A stretch of DNA of 64,000 bases from Isoetes taiwanensis. Taxonomy: Eukaryota > Streptophyta > Lycopodiopsida > Isoetales > Isoetaceae. Below, in pieces: positions 1-12,200 of the stretch. The translations under genes were made by a program, and so were the position numbers. The stretch covers positions 789,905-853,904 of the forward strand of contig JAJEKV010000056.1 of the NCBI GenBank assembly GCA_021234155.1, given 5' to 3'. Each line of letters starts with the position of its first letter. Position 1 is the stretch's first letter. Under the pieces are notes generated by a model, which saw only the letters and a list, made by a program, of their open reading frames with translations, was not told where the DNA came from and searched no databases.

Positions 1-180
1 ATTTTTGTAATGAGAACAGGGATCTTGGAGTGAGCGGCGTGAACATTGCAGCGCTCGTTTTTCTTGTTCTAGCAAGAACCTGCAAAGACGGTATTTTATC
101 ACCGCATTTTTGGAAGCCTTTTCTTAGTCGAGCTGGAATTCCGGCTTACATCGCTATTCTCCCTCTAGTTAAGGGTAGTA

Positions 181-413
181 TGGAACTCTATTGTTGTAAC
201 AAAAATGATTTTTTTAGTCATGTGACGCCCGATTGTTAGGTTCGGTCTAAATAGAGTCGATATTTCTAGAATTCCGGAGTTAAGGAGCTTGCTCCATTAA
301 TCCATCGGTGCGGTGGAGGTCCATAAATGGATACACCGCTTTAAGATGTATAAAGAGGAGTTCCTTGAATAGATCGTTGCCTTTTGCATGGTATCTTTTC
401 TCAATCTCTAATA
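181..413 (+). repeat. 5' LTR of the copia element
   Basis: Begins TGGAACTCTATTGTTG and ends at CTCTAATA just before TGGTATAAATGAG. It aligns over nearly its full length with 5930-6366, apart from the 203-bp insertion in that copy. It keeps the uninterrupted target site of that insertion (CCGCTTTAAGATG near 330-345). The number of mismatches between the two LTRs shows that the element is not recent. Confidence 0.88.
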
Positions 414-426
414 TGGTATAAATGAG
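414..426 (+). other. Primer-binding site, degraded
   Basis: TGGTATAAATGAG lies directly after the 5' LTR. It resembles the TGGTATCAGAGC site, complementary to initiator tRNA-Met, used by most plant copia elements, with several substitutions. Position and partial identity make the call. Confidence 0.6.
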
Positions 427-3174
427 TCAATCCTACAGGAGTTGGATTGTTGATCCCCACCGTGCGAGAGATGGGGAGAATTTGAGATACTAACGCATAC
501 TAATGCCTTTATTGGTTTTATAAAGGTGCGAGGAAATTGTCGAGAAGGGACTACGGCATGTGGTTTCCGGAGATGAGCCAAGACCGGTCTTGCGGGGCTC
601 CAGAAATCGGCAGCCCAAGTGGTTAAAGGTAAAACATCAACTCAACCCAGAGAAGGGAATGATGCGAGAGACAAGCTCTCTTGAAATGGCTCAACGCAGA
701 TTGGGAGGCCGAAATCGAATGATGCTATCTAGATGAGATGTGATAGCATAGGTTGAAGCGACTACGATTGCCAAAGAAGCATGGGGCGGTTGTCAAAGAT
801 CTACGAGGAAGAGGCACTTCTCCCGGCAATCTCTTTCCAAAAAGATCAAGCAGGTGCTGTGAAAGGTGAAGATGATCCGTGGGTCGGGATCCCGCTTTGG
901 TATGATAGGCTGGTGTAACCCATGGGATTTGGTATTTCGCACTCGGGGCGGTGACCACATGACAAAAAAGGAGTTTGTTTAGAGCGGGGATTGACTGAGT
1001 ATAGCAGCAACTCAAAGGTGAAGATCGGTGAAACAAAACCGGATATCAAAGGCATGGGCACCTACACCGGACTTGCCCTCTTTCGGATGTGTTGATCTTG
1101 AAGATACCCTTTTTGTTCCCCAACCTGGAAGTTAATCTTGTCGGGTCTCCCAAAATGAATGATGCCTCTTTTTTGTCACACTCGGCAATGGCCAATGCAC
1201 AATCTGAAACAAAGAGGATATTGTTTTAGCTAAAGGCGCCGGGGAAGGCACGCTTATAAGCTAAGTTGGTGCAGGATCAAAGATGTTGCCTTGAGTCTTA
1301 GATGCACCGATCTCAACCAAGTTTGGCATTAAAGGTTGGGCCATGCCAACTTTAGGTGCCGCAGAAAATGAAAATCAGCAGTTGTTGATCAAGTCGATGG
1401 AAACCCTAGGCGGTAGCTTTTAGGGTGATGCCGCCCGGGATGGCGTGATCGGTGGTAGAGTGGTGTTGAAGATTTGGAGCTTATTTAGCGGCGATCTAGT
1501 CGGGCCGCTTCCTAACTCGAGGCTGGCCAGACCGGGAAATGGTATATTCCTGGTGGAGATCATTTGCAAAAGGGAAGGTCGGCTGAAGTATGGCCGCTTA
1601 TTTCTCGCCACCTCTTGGATGATCCCGATGTGGGTAAAGATAATTATTTTAGGTCTTTGCCGCCTATGAGTTTGGTGGAGGTCCGAGCAAACATAAGTTC
1701 GAGCACGTTTTTCTGCCGTAGAGAAAGTAATACATAGCTTATTTAATGTCTTTCTTTGCTTCTATCTGCATTTGAGGCTTATCTTTTGTTGGCTAGCATG
1801 CTTTGTCGATGGTCTGCATAGCCCAGGTGCTTTTGTGGGCTGTCCTTGTGGTATGTCATCTTTTCCTTGTGTATACATTGGGCCGCTGGTTTTTGTTTAT
1901 GATTCTTGGGCACTGTGACGCTGCACTCACTGCTTGTCATACTAGGGATTGTTGCACTCAATCGCAGTGGGAATTTGTTTGCACTCATTGCAATTAATGT
2001 TTGTTGCACTGCTAGGGGCTATGCTTTAGTTGTTAACTACGGTTCTTTGTTGCTTCTTGGAAAATTTTGGGTATGTGCTTACGAGAGATTCCCTGGGTTC
2101 TTTAGACATGGAAGAAGCATTGTCCTCGTAAAATTCCGAGGGTACTAATGTTCAAGATTCCATGGGGATGGGCGGGATAAGAACACCGTAGATTCAAAAG
2201 ATTTGAGAGTAGCTACTTCACTTGATTATGTTTTGTAATACATTTCTAGTTTATTTGGTGTGTGAGTATTTGTGGCGGCAAAGAAGAGTGCTCGGATTTA
2301 TTGAGCCTAAGATCTTAGGTGCTTCAATGTTGCAAAGATTCATCAAGCGACTAGAAAAACTTGGAACGAGTGACCCTCATTTTGAGCGTTTATTTTATGT
2401 GATACATTTTAGAAGGAGGGAAAAAGGTGCATTGAGTAGACCATTTAAAAGCAAGCAGCCTTAGTTTTGGGGGCATGATTTGGAGAAGTGGTAGGCTTGA
2501 GTGTTGAATTGGCAATATTCTTTAGTTCAGCTCTCTTCAAGAATTCTTGTGAGAGCTTTCTTTTCATGTCGTCCTTCCTATCCCAGCCTAGGGAGGCGAT
2601 GTGTGGATCTTGAGAAAGCTTAGTGAAGGAAGTCACGAACAAGCAAGATATCTAATTGCCACTTGGTGCAGGGGGAGGATTAAGTGGCATCACGGTGGTA
2701 TGAGCATTTTAGGGGAGACGAAAAAAACTCAATCAAGAGAATGCTGTAAGGGCAAGGAAGGTGGACCACCCATTCATTTGGGAGGGTCTTGAGACACATG
2801 GGCTGGAGAAGACGGTGAGGGCTCGTGACTTAGTACAACTTGAAAAGCCGTTGTGCCCTTCCTCCTAGTATCCATGCATGTGGGACTCTGGGGCTCTAGT
2901 TAAGCATGGAAGGAAGCTTTCCTTGTACTTGCTACATCTACTTGTTATCTTGGTGGAACATTAGGTGGTGTCGCCCCTCGGTCCGTCACATGATATTTTG
3001 CTTCAAATGATTTTGTGGAGCTATGCTATTTTACCGTCGCGACATCCGGGTCTATAGTGGAATCGTTTAGGCTATCTGGCTATTATGGAGCCTTGAATAA
3101 ATGTATTTATTACATAATATTAATAAAAATAAAAATATCTTGCCTTCAAAAAAAAAAAAAAAAAAAAAAAAAAA
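427..3174 (+). other. Non-copia stretch ending in a poly(A) tract; probable polyadenylated retroposon in the copia gag region
   Basis: No copia gag, LINE reverse transcriptase or other known domain was recognised here. The 3' end has AATAAA-like signals near 3096 and 3121-3135, followed by 27 consecutive A residues at 3148-3174, after which copia pre-integrase sequence begins at once. That is the expected 3' end of a LINE, or of another poly(A) transcript, inserted in the + direction. The T-rich, non-coding stretch from about 1740 to 2150 resembles a transcript 3' region. I could not place the left end or a target-site duplication. The first few hundred bases may still be decayed copia leader and gag. 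Confidence 0.4.
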
Positions 3175-3177
3175 GAT

Positions 3178-3800
3178 CTTCCTAAGATCAATGCTCAAGG
3201 GGATTTGTGAGGGTATGCCTTGGGCAACCGCATCCTGAGCTTACAAGAAAGTAAAAAGGTTGCTTGAGCCGCCATCCTTTAGAAATTGTCCATATGGATG
3301 TATGGGGTCTGCTCATTGAAGTCTATAGGAGGTTCCAGGTTCTTCTTACTCATAATTGATGATTATACGGAATGAATTGGGTTTCTTTATGGCACACAAG
3401 TCAAAAGCTTTCTCTCATTTCAAACAAGGAAAGTCAAACAAAACCTTTTAAAGAAAAGAAAGTCAAGACCATTCAACGGATAAAGGAGGTGAGTTTATTA
3501 ATGATGAATTTGCCGCTTTTCTTACCGAAAGCATGGTATCGGATATGAGACGCCGGGTTGCATATGAACACCCGCCAGAATGGTGTTGTAGAGAGAAAGA
3601 ATCTGGACAGTTCGAAGGTGCCAGTCAATGCTTTTGTGCAAGGTATTGACCACGTGTTCCGGCCGAGCCGTGAATCTGGCTAGTTTATATCATTAATAAA
3701 GTTCCAACAAAGGCGGTACAAAGATCCGTTCTAGAGGATGCATGGAAAGAAACCCACATTAGAAGGCCTTAGAATCTTTCTACCTGACCTCGCCCATGTC
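3178..3800 (+). pseudogene. Copia pol: pre-integrase and integrase remnant
   Basis: Just after the poly(A) tract the translation gives DLPKINAQG, the usual start of the copia GAG-pre-integrase region. It is followed by LEIVHMDVWG, the integrase start that contains the first catalytic Asp, then LLIIDDYT-like sequence near 3345-3370. A version of the motif TPxQNGVVERKN, holding the catalytic Glu, lies near 3556-3605. These pieces lie in different frames with stops between them, so the domain is dead. In an intact element this enzyme inserts the reverse-transcribed DNA into the chromosome. Confidence 0.82.
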
Positions 3801-4161
3801 TCTAAAGATGAGAGAAAAAGGTGGCAAGTTATCACCCGAAGCTACACCTTGCATGTTTATGGGATATATTTGCGACACAACCAAAGGGTATAAGTTGTAC
3901 ATACTCAGGTACAAAGAAAATGATTGTTTGGAGCCGTAAGCTTCAATGAACATGATTTCAGTTTGGGTGAGACACTTCCAATGTCTCCTCGATCCCATAC
4001 AAGCCATGCAAGACTCCTAGAGTTCGGCTGGATTCTGATTCCGATCCGGAAGGTGCAGCGGATGCTTTTGCGGACAACATGCCCTCCGAGCCCGAAGTCC
4101 GATGTCGATTTTTCGAGGAGGAACCCGCGGTTGAAGTCCTTCCTCTCGTGAGGTCTCAGAC

Positions 4162-5180
4162 GTGCCCAAAAACTCACCACTAAGATGCGGAGAGTATCTT
4201 TGGTCGAAAAGTCCCATACGTGACATACTTGGCCTTGCACAGTCATGTCACTATCGAAGAACCCGTCACGTACCAGGATGCCATGCGCAATTCTCAAAAG
4301 GATGCCTGGAACCAAGCAATGCAGGAGGAGTATGGCTCTTTGTTGCAGAACGATACATGGGATTTGTGCAAGCTCCCTCCAAACTGTAAGGCCATTTCAT
4401 GTAAGTGGATATACAAGCTCAAGTTTGATGAGTTTAATCATGTCACTCGCTATAAAGCTAGACTCGTATCATTCACAAAAGGTGGGGTAGATTATAACGA
4501 AACTTATGCTTGTGGCACGGCTTACCTCGATCAGGTATATTATAGCGAGCTGCCCATCTAAATCTCAATTTGCAGCAGATGGATGTGAAGTCCGCCTTTC
4601 TCCATGGTAAGATCCATGATGAGGTCTATATGAAACAGCCTTTGGGCTTTGCAATTAACAAGAAGGAGGCTTAAACAGACCATCTATGGCCTTAAGCAAT
4701 CCCCCGGGTTGTGGTACAAAACTATTCATGATTTCTTTATCGCCCAAGGATTTGTACCTGGGACATGCGATTGGAATGTTTACACCAAAACTTGTGGTGG
4801 GAAACTTGTCATCGCCGTGCTATATGTGGACAATTTGATTCTTGCTTCTAATGATGATGGCCTCATGGCTCGGATTAAGAATAGTCTTGCAAGTAGGTTT
4901 CGTGATGACGGATCTTGGAGCACTCAAATACTTTTTGGGCATTCGGCGTGATCAGCAATGCAAACAGCTCAAACCATTACAATCCAAGGCTGGTGGACTC
5001 TTCGCTCACACGCACCAACATGCATTCATTTCGACCGTAGAATGCGCTGCAGTTTCTAAGCCTCTTACCTCAACCGATAATGCCAGCGGTTATCACACAC
5101 TACATGGACTTTCTTTTGTGAGCATTGTAGGCTTCTTGATGCACTTAATGGTGTGTACCAGGCCTGGGATATAGCTGAAA
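4162..5180 (+). pseudogene. Copia pol: reverse transcriptase remnant
   Basis: The stretch at 4220-4561 carries the copia RT start (AMQEEYGSLLQNDTWDL, then CKWIYKLKFDE and RYKARLVSFTKGG). The stretch at 4649-4951 carries KQTIYGLKQSPGLWY and the active-site strand as VLYVDNLILAS. The catalytic YVDD therefore reads YVDN, losing the second Asp. The end of the domain (ALKYFLGI) appears at 4918-4950 in a shifted frame. At least three frameshifts separate the blocks. The family assignment is firm; activity is excluded by the breaks and the YVDN change. Confidence 0.88.
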
Positions 5181-5245
5181 GTGTTATCAACGTGAGTCGA
5201 TTTTTATGGAAGCTCCTACTTTGGCACATTGGCAAGGCGTGAAGC

Positions 5246-5760
5246 GTGATTTCGAGGTACCTTAGCTCTACCACGAAGCTTTGGCATTACTTACAGGCCA
5301 ATTGCGACATGCCTCTTACTCTTAAGGGACACGTAGATGCTAATTATGGAGGTGAGATAACCACCTTAAATCTCATCTGCTTCGCATTTCTACCACGCAA
5401 GGAGGAGTGGTCGGTTGGTCTAGTAAAAAAAAAGGCTACAGTGCTTTGTATTTGTGAGTCGAATATATGGCTTTGTGTGCGACCATTAAAAGAAGCCGTT
5501 TGGCTTGAAGGTTAATGCATGATATCAGTTTACTCGGCCTCATCCCTACTATGATCTTTAATGACAAGAAGGTTCTTTGAAGCCTCATAAAAAATCCGTA
5601 ACTTATCAAAAGCCAAACATATTGAGATATAGTTCCATTTTACCGAGGAGAAGGTTGAAGAAAAGAAAGTGTGTATCAAACACTTGAAGACACAATTCAT
5701 GTCCAGATGCACTCACCAAGCCTCTTCCAAAAACAAGGTTTCATGAATGCACAAAGATGG
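5246..5760 (+). pseudogene. Copia pol: RNase H remnant
   Basis: GHVDANYGGE near 5328 corresponds to the copia RNase H start (G-Y-x-D-A-D-W-x-G). The following region, in pieces to about 5515, matches the segment with S-K-K-Q and the E-x-E-Y block in order but is heavily altered. The end of the domain, usually an ADxLTKPLP-type motif, is recognisable near 5700-5750 in a different frame. It is immediately followed by non-coding sequence, the polypurine tract and the 3' LTR, as expected for the end of copia pol. Confidence 0.75.
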
Positions 5761-5917
5761 GAGTTGGGAAATGCTAATGTTTTTTCACAGAGGAGTATGA
5801 TGGTTCATCATCTGATTCGTCATTTCTGATTAGTTCTTGTTGAGTCCTTTTCTTGAATTGTCTTTGTGTTTTGTCTTAAAGCATTAGTTTGAAGCATTGG
5901 TCTGGTAAGTCATATTT

Positions 5918-5929
5918 GAGGAGGAGTAT
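5918..5929 (+). other. Polypurine tract
   Basis: The purine-rich GAGGAGGAGTAT sits directly against the start of the 3' LTR, where plus-strand DNA synthesis is primed in LTR elements. Confidence 0.7.
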
Positions 5930-6366
5930 TGGAACTCTATTGTTGTAACAAATATGTTTTAGTCATGTGACGTCTGATTGTTAGGGTTCAGTCTAAATAG
6001 AGTCTGCTATTTCTAGAATTCCAGAAGTTAAGGAGCTTGCTCCATTAATCCATCAGTGCGGTGAGGTCCATAAACGGATACACCGCCTAATGTAGCGATC
6101 ACATGAAGGATAATCTCACCGTGGCGATCAAATTGATCCGGCGAAACGAGCTTTTTTTTCAGCCCGTTTTGGAGTTTCACCGGGCGCTTGCGTCCGTCCA
6201 TGGCGATGGGCGGGCCTTTCAACGATAAGCTAGGGTTTTTCTTTGTTAATTGCGTTGTCAGCCGTGGCAAAAAAACTCCATGTGAATCGCCCATAAGATG
6301 TATAAAAAGGAGTTCCTTGAATAGATCATTGCCTTTTTGCATGGTATCTTTTCTCAATCTCTAATA
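5930..6366 (+). repeat. 3' LTR of the copia element, interrupted by a MITE
   Basis: Repeats the 5' LTR from TGGAACTCTATTGTTG to CTCTAATA with scattered substitutions. The interruption from 6091 to 6293, absent from the 5' LTR, accounts for its extra length. Confidence 0.88.
6091..6293. mobile_element. 203-bp MITE with TAA target-site duplication (Tourist/PIF-Harbinger-like)
   Basis: The insertion is defined by comparison with the 5' LTR, which lacks it. It is flanked by direct TAA repeats at 6088-6090 and 6294-6296. The termini are imperfect inverted repeats: TGTAGCGATCACATGAAGG on the left against TGGGCGATTCACATGGAG read inward from the right. A 3-bp TAA/TTA duplication, small size and no coding capacity fit the Tourist type of PIF/Harbinger derivative. 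A Stowaway-type reading with TA duplication is the alternative. Confidence 0.75.
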
Positions 6367-6503
6367 AAGGTGTCATAGAAAGGACAGGTTTGGAATCATT
6401 AAGGATATCCTCTGTTGTTGAAGAGATTCGAGATAATAAAGTCTCTTTGCCGCCCTCTGTAAACCGTGTAACAAAATCTACAACTCGTCCGCTTACAACG
6501 CAA

Positions 6504-6662
6504 TATCGGACGCTGACATGTTATACCCATGGGCATATCCGTGGTATATCCGTGTCTTTGACATGTTATAGCCACGCCAAAAAAAAAAAATACACGGTGT
6601 TTTTGTGGACTTAGCCGATTTTTGCCATTTAAGGCTGGGTATAACATGTCAGCGTCCGACAT
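6504..6662. mobile_element. Short inverted-repeat element, about 159 bp
   Basis: The left arm at 6504-6529 (TCGGACGCTGACATGTTATA within it) is mirrored at 6636-6662 with about one mismatch in 26. Between the arms are degenerate copies of the same words (ATATCCGTGG, GACATGTTATAGCC) and an A-rich run. The shape is that of a MITE or a stem-loop. No clear target-site duplication was seen, so movement is inferred from the structure only. Confidence 0.6.
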
Positions 6663-8810
6663 TTACCGCGATGGAGCTTACAAGGGGAATTCTGCCAAGA
6701 GCTATAAATTTGTGCCATGCAATTTTGTGCACAAGAGTCCCTCTTCTACGAAATTCAAGGCATATGTTAGCCTAGCAGACTGCATAGCTAGACCTTCGAA
6801 GGAGCAAATCAGAGAGGGTGAAAGCTGGGTTCAGTTTTCTTAGTTCTGTGGCAGGGAATATCATCTACACTAACATGCAAAAACAACTATACGAATCAAT
6901 AATCCATAAATATATATGTAGGAATCAGAAACTACATGCACAATTGGAACCGGAAAGCTTAGAAAATTTGAGAAAATATACAGGAAGCTTAGAAACAAAG
7001 CTAAAATGGTCGAGTAAAGCAGTTGGGTCCACATTCTAATCGGATATTTTCAATCTCGAAGTGTTTGAACATACCATTCTTTCCTGCCCATCTTTGCTTT
7101 CTCTGCACAAACAAAAACACAGATTTGAGCCTTTATTCAGAATCCCCTTTTTATTACTATGGGGTTTTATCAACAAAACCCAGCATTAAGATGTAGCTCT
7201 GCCTGAGAAATTGCCCATTTGAAATCATTGCCAAAGCATTACACATTTACTAAATTGCTTCCAATCTAGCCACAGAAACATACATATTCAAGCACACACA
7301 ACCGTTTTTAAATGATGCATGAAACCCATTTAGTCAATTTTAGGCATACAGGAGATTTAAAGCTCAAAAATTCAATTATCGGTAGAGTCAGGCATCCCAA
7401 TTGCAAAAAATGCAAGGTTTCCCTGAGGAACGGCCTTGAAGTACATCCTTGAAATTAATCAAAAATCTGTTATCATATCATGCCTCCAGAACCTACAATT
7501 GTAACCAGGCAAATTGGGCAAGCAAGAGCCGCTTGAAAATCCTTCATGCCTGCCCATGCCAAAGTTCAATTTTATGGCAATCTAACCAAACACATTAATC
7601 CATAGAAAATAAAAAATGGTGACAAACTTCCTGTAATCATCGTTTCTTTTCGAAGCTTTGTAAACACAGAATTGATACCAGATTAAGACAATTTTTTTAA
7701 TGCGGAATGCTAGTTGAGCAAACACTGTGCAGCCATTCTTTAGGCACTCAATATCTTCCGTGAATTGTACAGTGGAGTTCTCGGCAACAGAGCGGCCTCT
7801 ATTTGCAAAGTACACTAATTTTGCAGAATCAAAGATTGCCTCAGAAAGAAATTGAGGACATGCCCATCCTAGATTTCACAGATAGTCTTGTCAAATTCTC
7901 TCGTATGGTGAAGAAGCATAATGGCAGCCGCTTTCCATCGGGCAGGCAAGAGTCTTTTATTCAAACTCATGGACGAAATAAACATTAGGTATAATTGACA
8001 ATAGTACCACCCTGCAATTTGATTATCGCAACAGTGTTTGGCAGATTCTGGTTGGCATTCTGTATCATAGTATTGATTTATCTCTCTGCATCTGTTGTTG
8101 AATATCTTTGAATGCAGAGGCATGACCTGCAAATCCAGTCAAGAGTATGGATCTGGCATAGCTCTCTCCGTGGCAGTCTCAGCAATTAGAAGGGCATGGA
8201 TATGGCAAATTTGAAGCACTAATAGAGAGCGCTGCCAAATTCGAAGGATTTATGTGCTTTAAAAAGTTTTGTCCCTTTTCATGATGTGGGCAATGGATTT
8301 GCCCACTGGAATTAGCTGGCTTCATGCTTGCTAAAGATAGAGAACAAAGCTTCGGGCAAGCCAAAGTGTAATCACCACAGAATTAACCTGATGTGTTTTA
8401 TAACCTGGCAGGTTTCTTCGTGCCCTATTCCGACAGTATCAGGTACCCCAGTTGCAAAAGGGCCCTGCGGAGCCCAACCTCCCTGGCGCTGGGCGGGCCA
8501 GAAATTTATAGCAAATTCGCCCCCGGCCTTAACAAACTAACCATTAAACTAAATACCAACATCAAAATCCAGAGGTGCGCGATTCTGGCATTGACCGGAG
8601 GGAGCGAGCGATTATATGCACAGGATTGTGCTAATCCGAGCCTGGGCAAGCACATTGCAGAGCCTGTGGTTCTTCTACCTGTATAGCCGCCGGAAAACCT
8701 ATTCTAAAAACTCACTAATCTCAAAAAATGAGAAATCACTAAATTTTATGTCAGAAAGTTACATATTTATAATTCCAAAAACCAACTAGTAATCACATAT
8801 ATAGGAAGAC
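6663..8810. other. Unclassified DNA, no gene recognised
   Basis: Reading frames here are all under 100 codons, overlap on both strands and match no family I know. The stretch near 8400-8690 is more GC-rich and open for 97 codons on the + strand, but its translation shows no motif, so I do not call a gene. Confidence 0.5.
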
Positions 8811-9236
8811 AGCACATCGAACCATTGAAGGGCATCAAACATATTAAGAAATTGAGCCATTAAATTAAAACCCTCCTGACCCCCAGTTGTTTTTGTTGAT
8901 ATTCGTGCAGGGCGTCCATTGGTAGGCTCGGACCGTTGGATGTCTGTTTCGGACGATCCCAACCATCACTAGATGCAACTCGTTTTTTAGTAAGTTTTAG
9001 TTAACTACTAGTTTCAAATACACAATTAACCCAAAGGTTGTGAGGTGCATTATACACATGTACGACACACATATATTAGCATATATGTTTGGAGCTCCTC
9101 GCCAACCGTTGGACGCCCTGCTCGAATATCAGCAAAACAACTTGGTGGGGGTGGGGAAGGGGGGGGTCAAGTGGGTTTAATTTAATGGTTCAGTTTCTTA
9201 ATATGTTTGATGTCCCTTTCCATGGTTCGATGTGCT
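8811..9236. repeat. Long foldback: inverted arms of about 120-140 bp
   Basis: The left arm 8811-8930 starts AGCACATCGAACCATTGAAG. The complement of the right arm 9095-9236 starts AGCACATCGAACCATGGAAAG. The match continues with small gaps through CATCAAACATATTAAGAAA, CCATTAAATTAAA, TTGTTTT and GATATTCG to GGGCGTCCA. The spacer is about 165 bp. The arms differ at many positions, so the structure is not newly formed. It could be a foldback MITE or a locus that makes hairpin RNA; no coding capacity was seen. Confidence 0.8.
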
Positions 9237-9256
9237 ATAATATATTATTATTAACA

Positions 9257-12200
9257 AAATTTATCGCGGCGGCCAAGGCCGCCTTTTAAACATTTCTTTG
9301 GTTCCAAACTTGTACAGTAGGGAATTAGTACTCATGTCTAACATTTGATAAATTCCTGAACTATTCTTCTGTGCTATCTTATCTATGAAGAAAATTTTGT
9401 AGGCACCTAGGAGTTGTGGGATGTTTCTAATGCAATTATTTCATAGACGTAAATCGAAAAATGCCTGCCCTTTATTATTATAGGAATAGATAAAGAGGTT
9501 GTATAGATCATTTAAACATGAGACTTTGGCAAGCAGGGCAGCTTGGTACTGTGTCCACTTTTTCGAGGGCTAGACATGAGCCCAACACCCCACATTATAG
9601 ATTTTACGTGGTCTAAAGTCTTAGATGTCACTTCCAATGTATATCCAATGTTTCTTCCATTGTTACATGTTAAAGTTCACTTCAATGTATATTAAGTGCT
9701 TGTCGTGAATTTAATTCCATTGTACATTAAATGTATTTCTCAACTTCAACTATATGCCCCTTTCTTTTTTACTTATATGCGATTTAAATTCTGTCATTTA
9801 CCTTTTGAAATGTGACTAATGCGGTGGCGGCATCGTCTCATTCCTGTCTTGTATATTACGATGGATATGTTCGTCTTAAGCCTACGAAATTTAAGGTAGT
9901 AGACCCTAACACGCACATCTCTTAGATCAATGCTAAATCTTCAACATCTTTAACAAGTAACAATGGCAATTTACCACTTTATATTGCGTACACACGTTTA
10001 TTGATTCTTGGGATTCACATGCAAGGGCTTGCCACAATGCAAACTATCAGTACTCCACAAAGTTGCTCAAATTCCTTTACCAAATGATAATTCTAATTCT
10101 CGTTGACATTTCACTTACCTTATGTCTGCAAAGTACGTATATAAAAGTACTTTTTAATATGTACAAAGTATATCATACTTTAATGGAAGCACAACAATTG
10201 CTTCAAAACCCAAACGTTCATTAGGTGGGAGAGTCAAAACCAAACGTTCATTAAGTTGGGAGGATCCATATATTGTGGATTAATCGCGTGTTGGAGGTGC
10301 ATTTACCTGGGTTGCATACGATTCTTAAAAGTTTTTCATCTCCAAGATGTTGGGTATGCCAAAGATCTTGGAGCACCTTGGACTAGTCACCCATAAAAGT
10401 AGCATTGATGCCAATGACCGATCTTTATAGAAACTAAGACATGTCATTGGGTCATTGGGTGTAGGGCAACGTGGCGTTGGTGTCTCCAATATCCTTCATG
10501 TTTAAAAGCATTCCAAAGAAAGCACTCTATAGATGTATTGCCCCTTTTTGCTAGTTCTAACCAACCCTTGGAAAAACCTCAGGGACTCTTGCCGGGATTC
10601 ATGAAAATCATGTTTGCTGGCGGGCACCATGGCGGATATTAAGAGGCGTGGTTCTACCCATGACTTCAACCCGCATTAAGAAAATTTCCCATCGTCGAGT
10701 CAGTATTGCATAGCAAATATTCAATCAAACATACTCACAAAAAGGAGTCTAACAAAGTTAAGAGTGTAAAATAGCAACCTTTGTTGTGAAGTCCAAAGTG
10801 GAGACTTCAACAAGGCCATTGGCAACCCTCTACTTTTTGGCATTCAGATTTTATCACTTGTATCAATCAAAACATTAGTAAATCCTCAAGCACGCGTGCG
10901 CACTAAAGTGTAACATGAAAATCATGTCGTATTAGGTCTTTGGAAGATTGCATCTCCTTCTAGCCATGCAGCGAACCCGCCATAAAGTTTTGCAAGATCA
11001 TCACCGGGAACACCTCAATGCCGGTGCGCTCACAACAAAGATGCTCAAAACATACCGGCTTTTATCATAATTCAACCTCGGGGGAATAGTGGGCAATCCA
11101 AGTAGATTGAAACACAAAAGATATCTGATTACCCAATTTAGGGCCTTAATTCACCCGGTGATGAACAATCAACCCGCAAATATATCGACACCGATTATCA
11201 ATCTTCCTTTGCACAAACTGTATAAGATTATACATAGAATGCCATGGATTTGTGAAGTCATAACCAGTCGGATATTAGCGTTGTTCCAGGAAGCCATACA
11301 TGCCCATTTGGCAAAGCATTTTTGTATGCATATGCATACCTATTCCTAGCCCCATCACTTGTATCATTCCCTTGAAGCAAAATTACGTCACGGATATATT
11401 TGAAGGAAATTTGAAGAACTCGGTGGCCCTTGAATATTTGCTCTTCCCTTTATCACGACATGAAGCCATGTTTCTCGTTCATGCCCTTGCCATATAAATT
11501 TACATCTGTTGAGTAAGAATTGTCGATGGGCTTCTAAGCTCCCAACTTTTCGCTTCAAATCACGCCTATCTGTTCCCAAGTTTGCAATTTTTCTCTCGCC
11601 GCTTCTATAGCATCTTTCACATAGAAAATCGAGGATAGAAGCTGCGTGGGAGATCCGGAACTCGATACAAATTGGCGCTCAATGGATTGAAGCTATGGAG
11701 TCTACATAGATTCCAAGTTCTCATACATGCGATTCAAAAAGATTGCTTTGCCGGTGGCGGGGAAAGAAATAGGGCAGGAAAGAACTAGGGCCATACAGGG
11801 CTCAATTCTTCTGACGGCTTTCATGCTGTTTTTGGGATTTTTGCCCGTCAAAAACAGGTGAAAAAAATTTTTGTATGGCAAATGAAAGATCGCTTGGTTG
11901 GGCAATCGCAGATCATGGAGAAGGGCACCTAAAAGACATACTTCGTGGTTTGAAAGGCTAGGAATAGAGAAATGCCCGTCATTTTTTGCTATATATCTTT
12001 AGAAATTTATAATCAAAACATATATAAAGCATTCACTTTGATTCTATTCTTCAAGATTCCTTGATGCTCCATTGCATCTTGCCAAATGTCAAAAAATTTT
12101 TGGGGGGAACATTTTTGCATTTTTCCATTTTGCATTTATTGAGGAGGAGCCCATGATTGACTCCCCACGTGCATTAAAAACAATCTCCCCGTCGGCGGTA

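Larger units (their letters stand above)
181..6366 (+). mobile_element. Decayed Ty1/copia LTR retrotransposon, plus strand
   Basis: Two copies of the same LTR, at 181-413 and 5930-6366, bracket a copia-order pol region (pre-integrase, integrase, reverse transcriptase, RNase H) on the + strand. The second LTR is preceded by a purine-rich tract and the first is followed by a degraded TGGTAT primer-binding site. The pol region is broken by many frameshifts and stops, and no intact gag was found. The stretch between the 5' LTR and pol is mostly not copia-like and ends in a 27-A tract, so something was probably inserted there. No convincing target-site duplication was found. The element can no longer code for its own movement. 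Confidence 0.9.
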
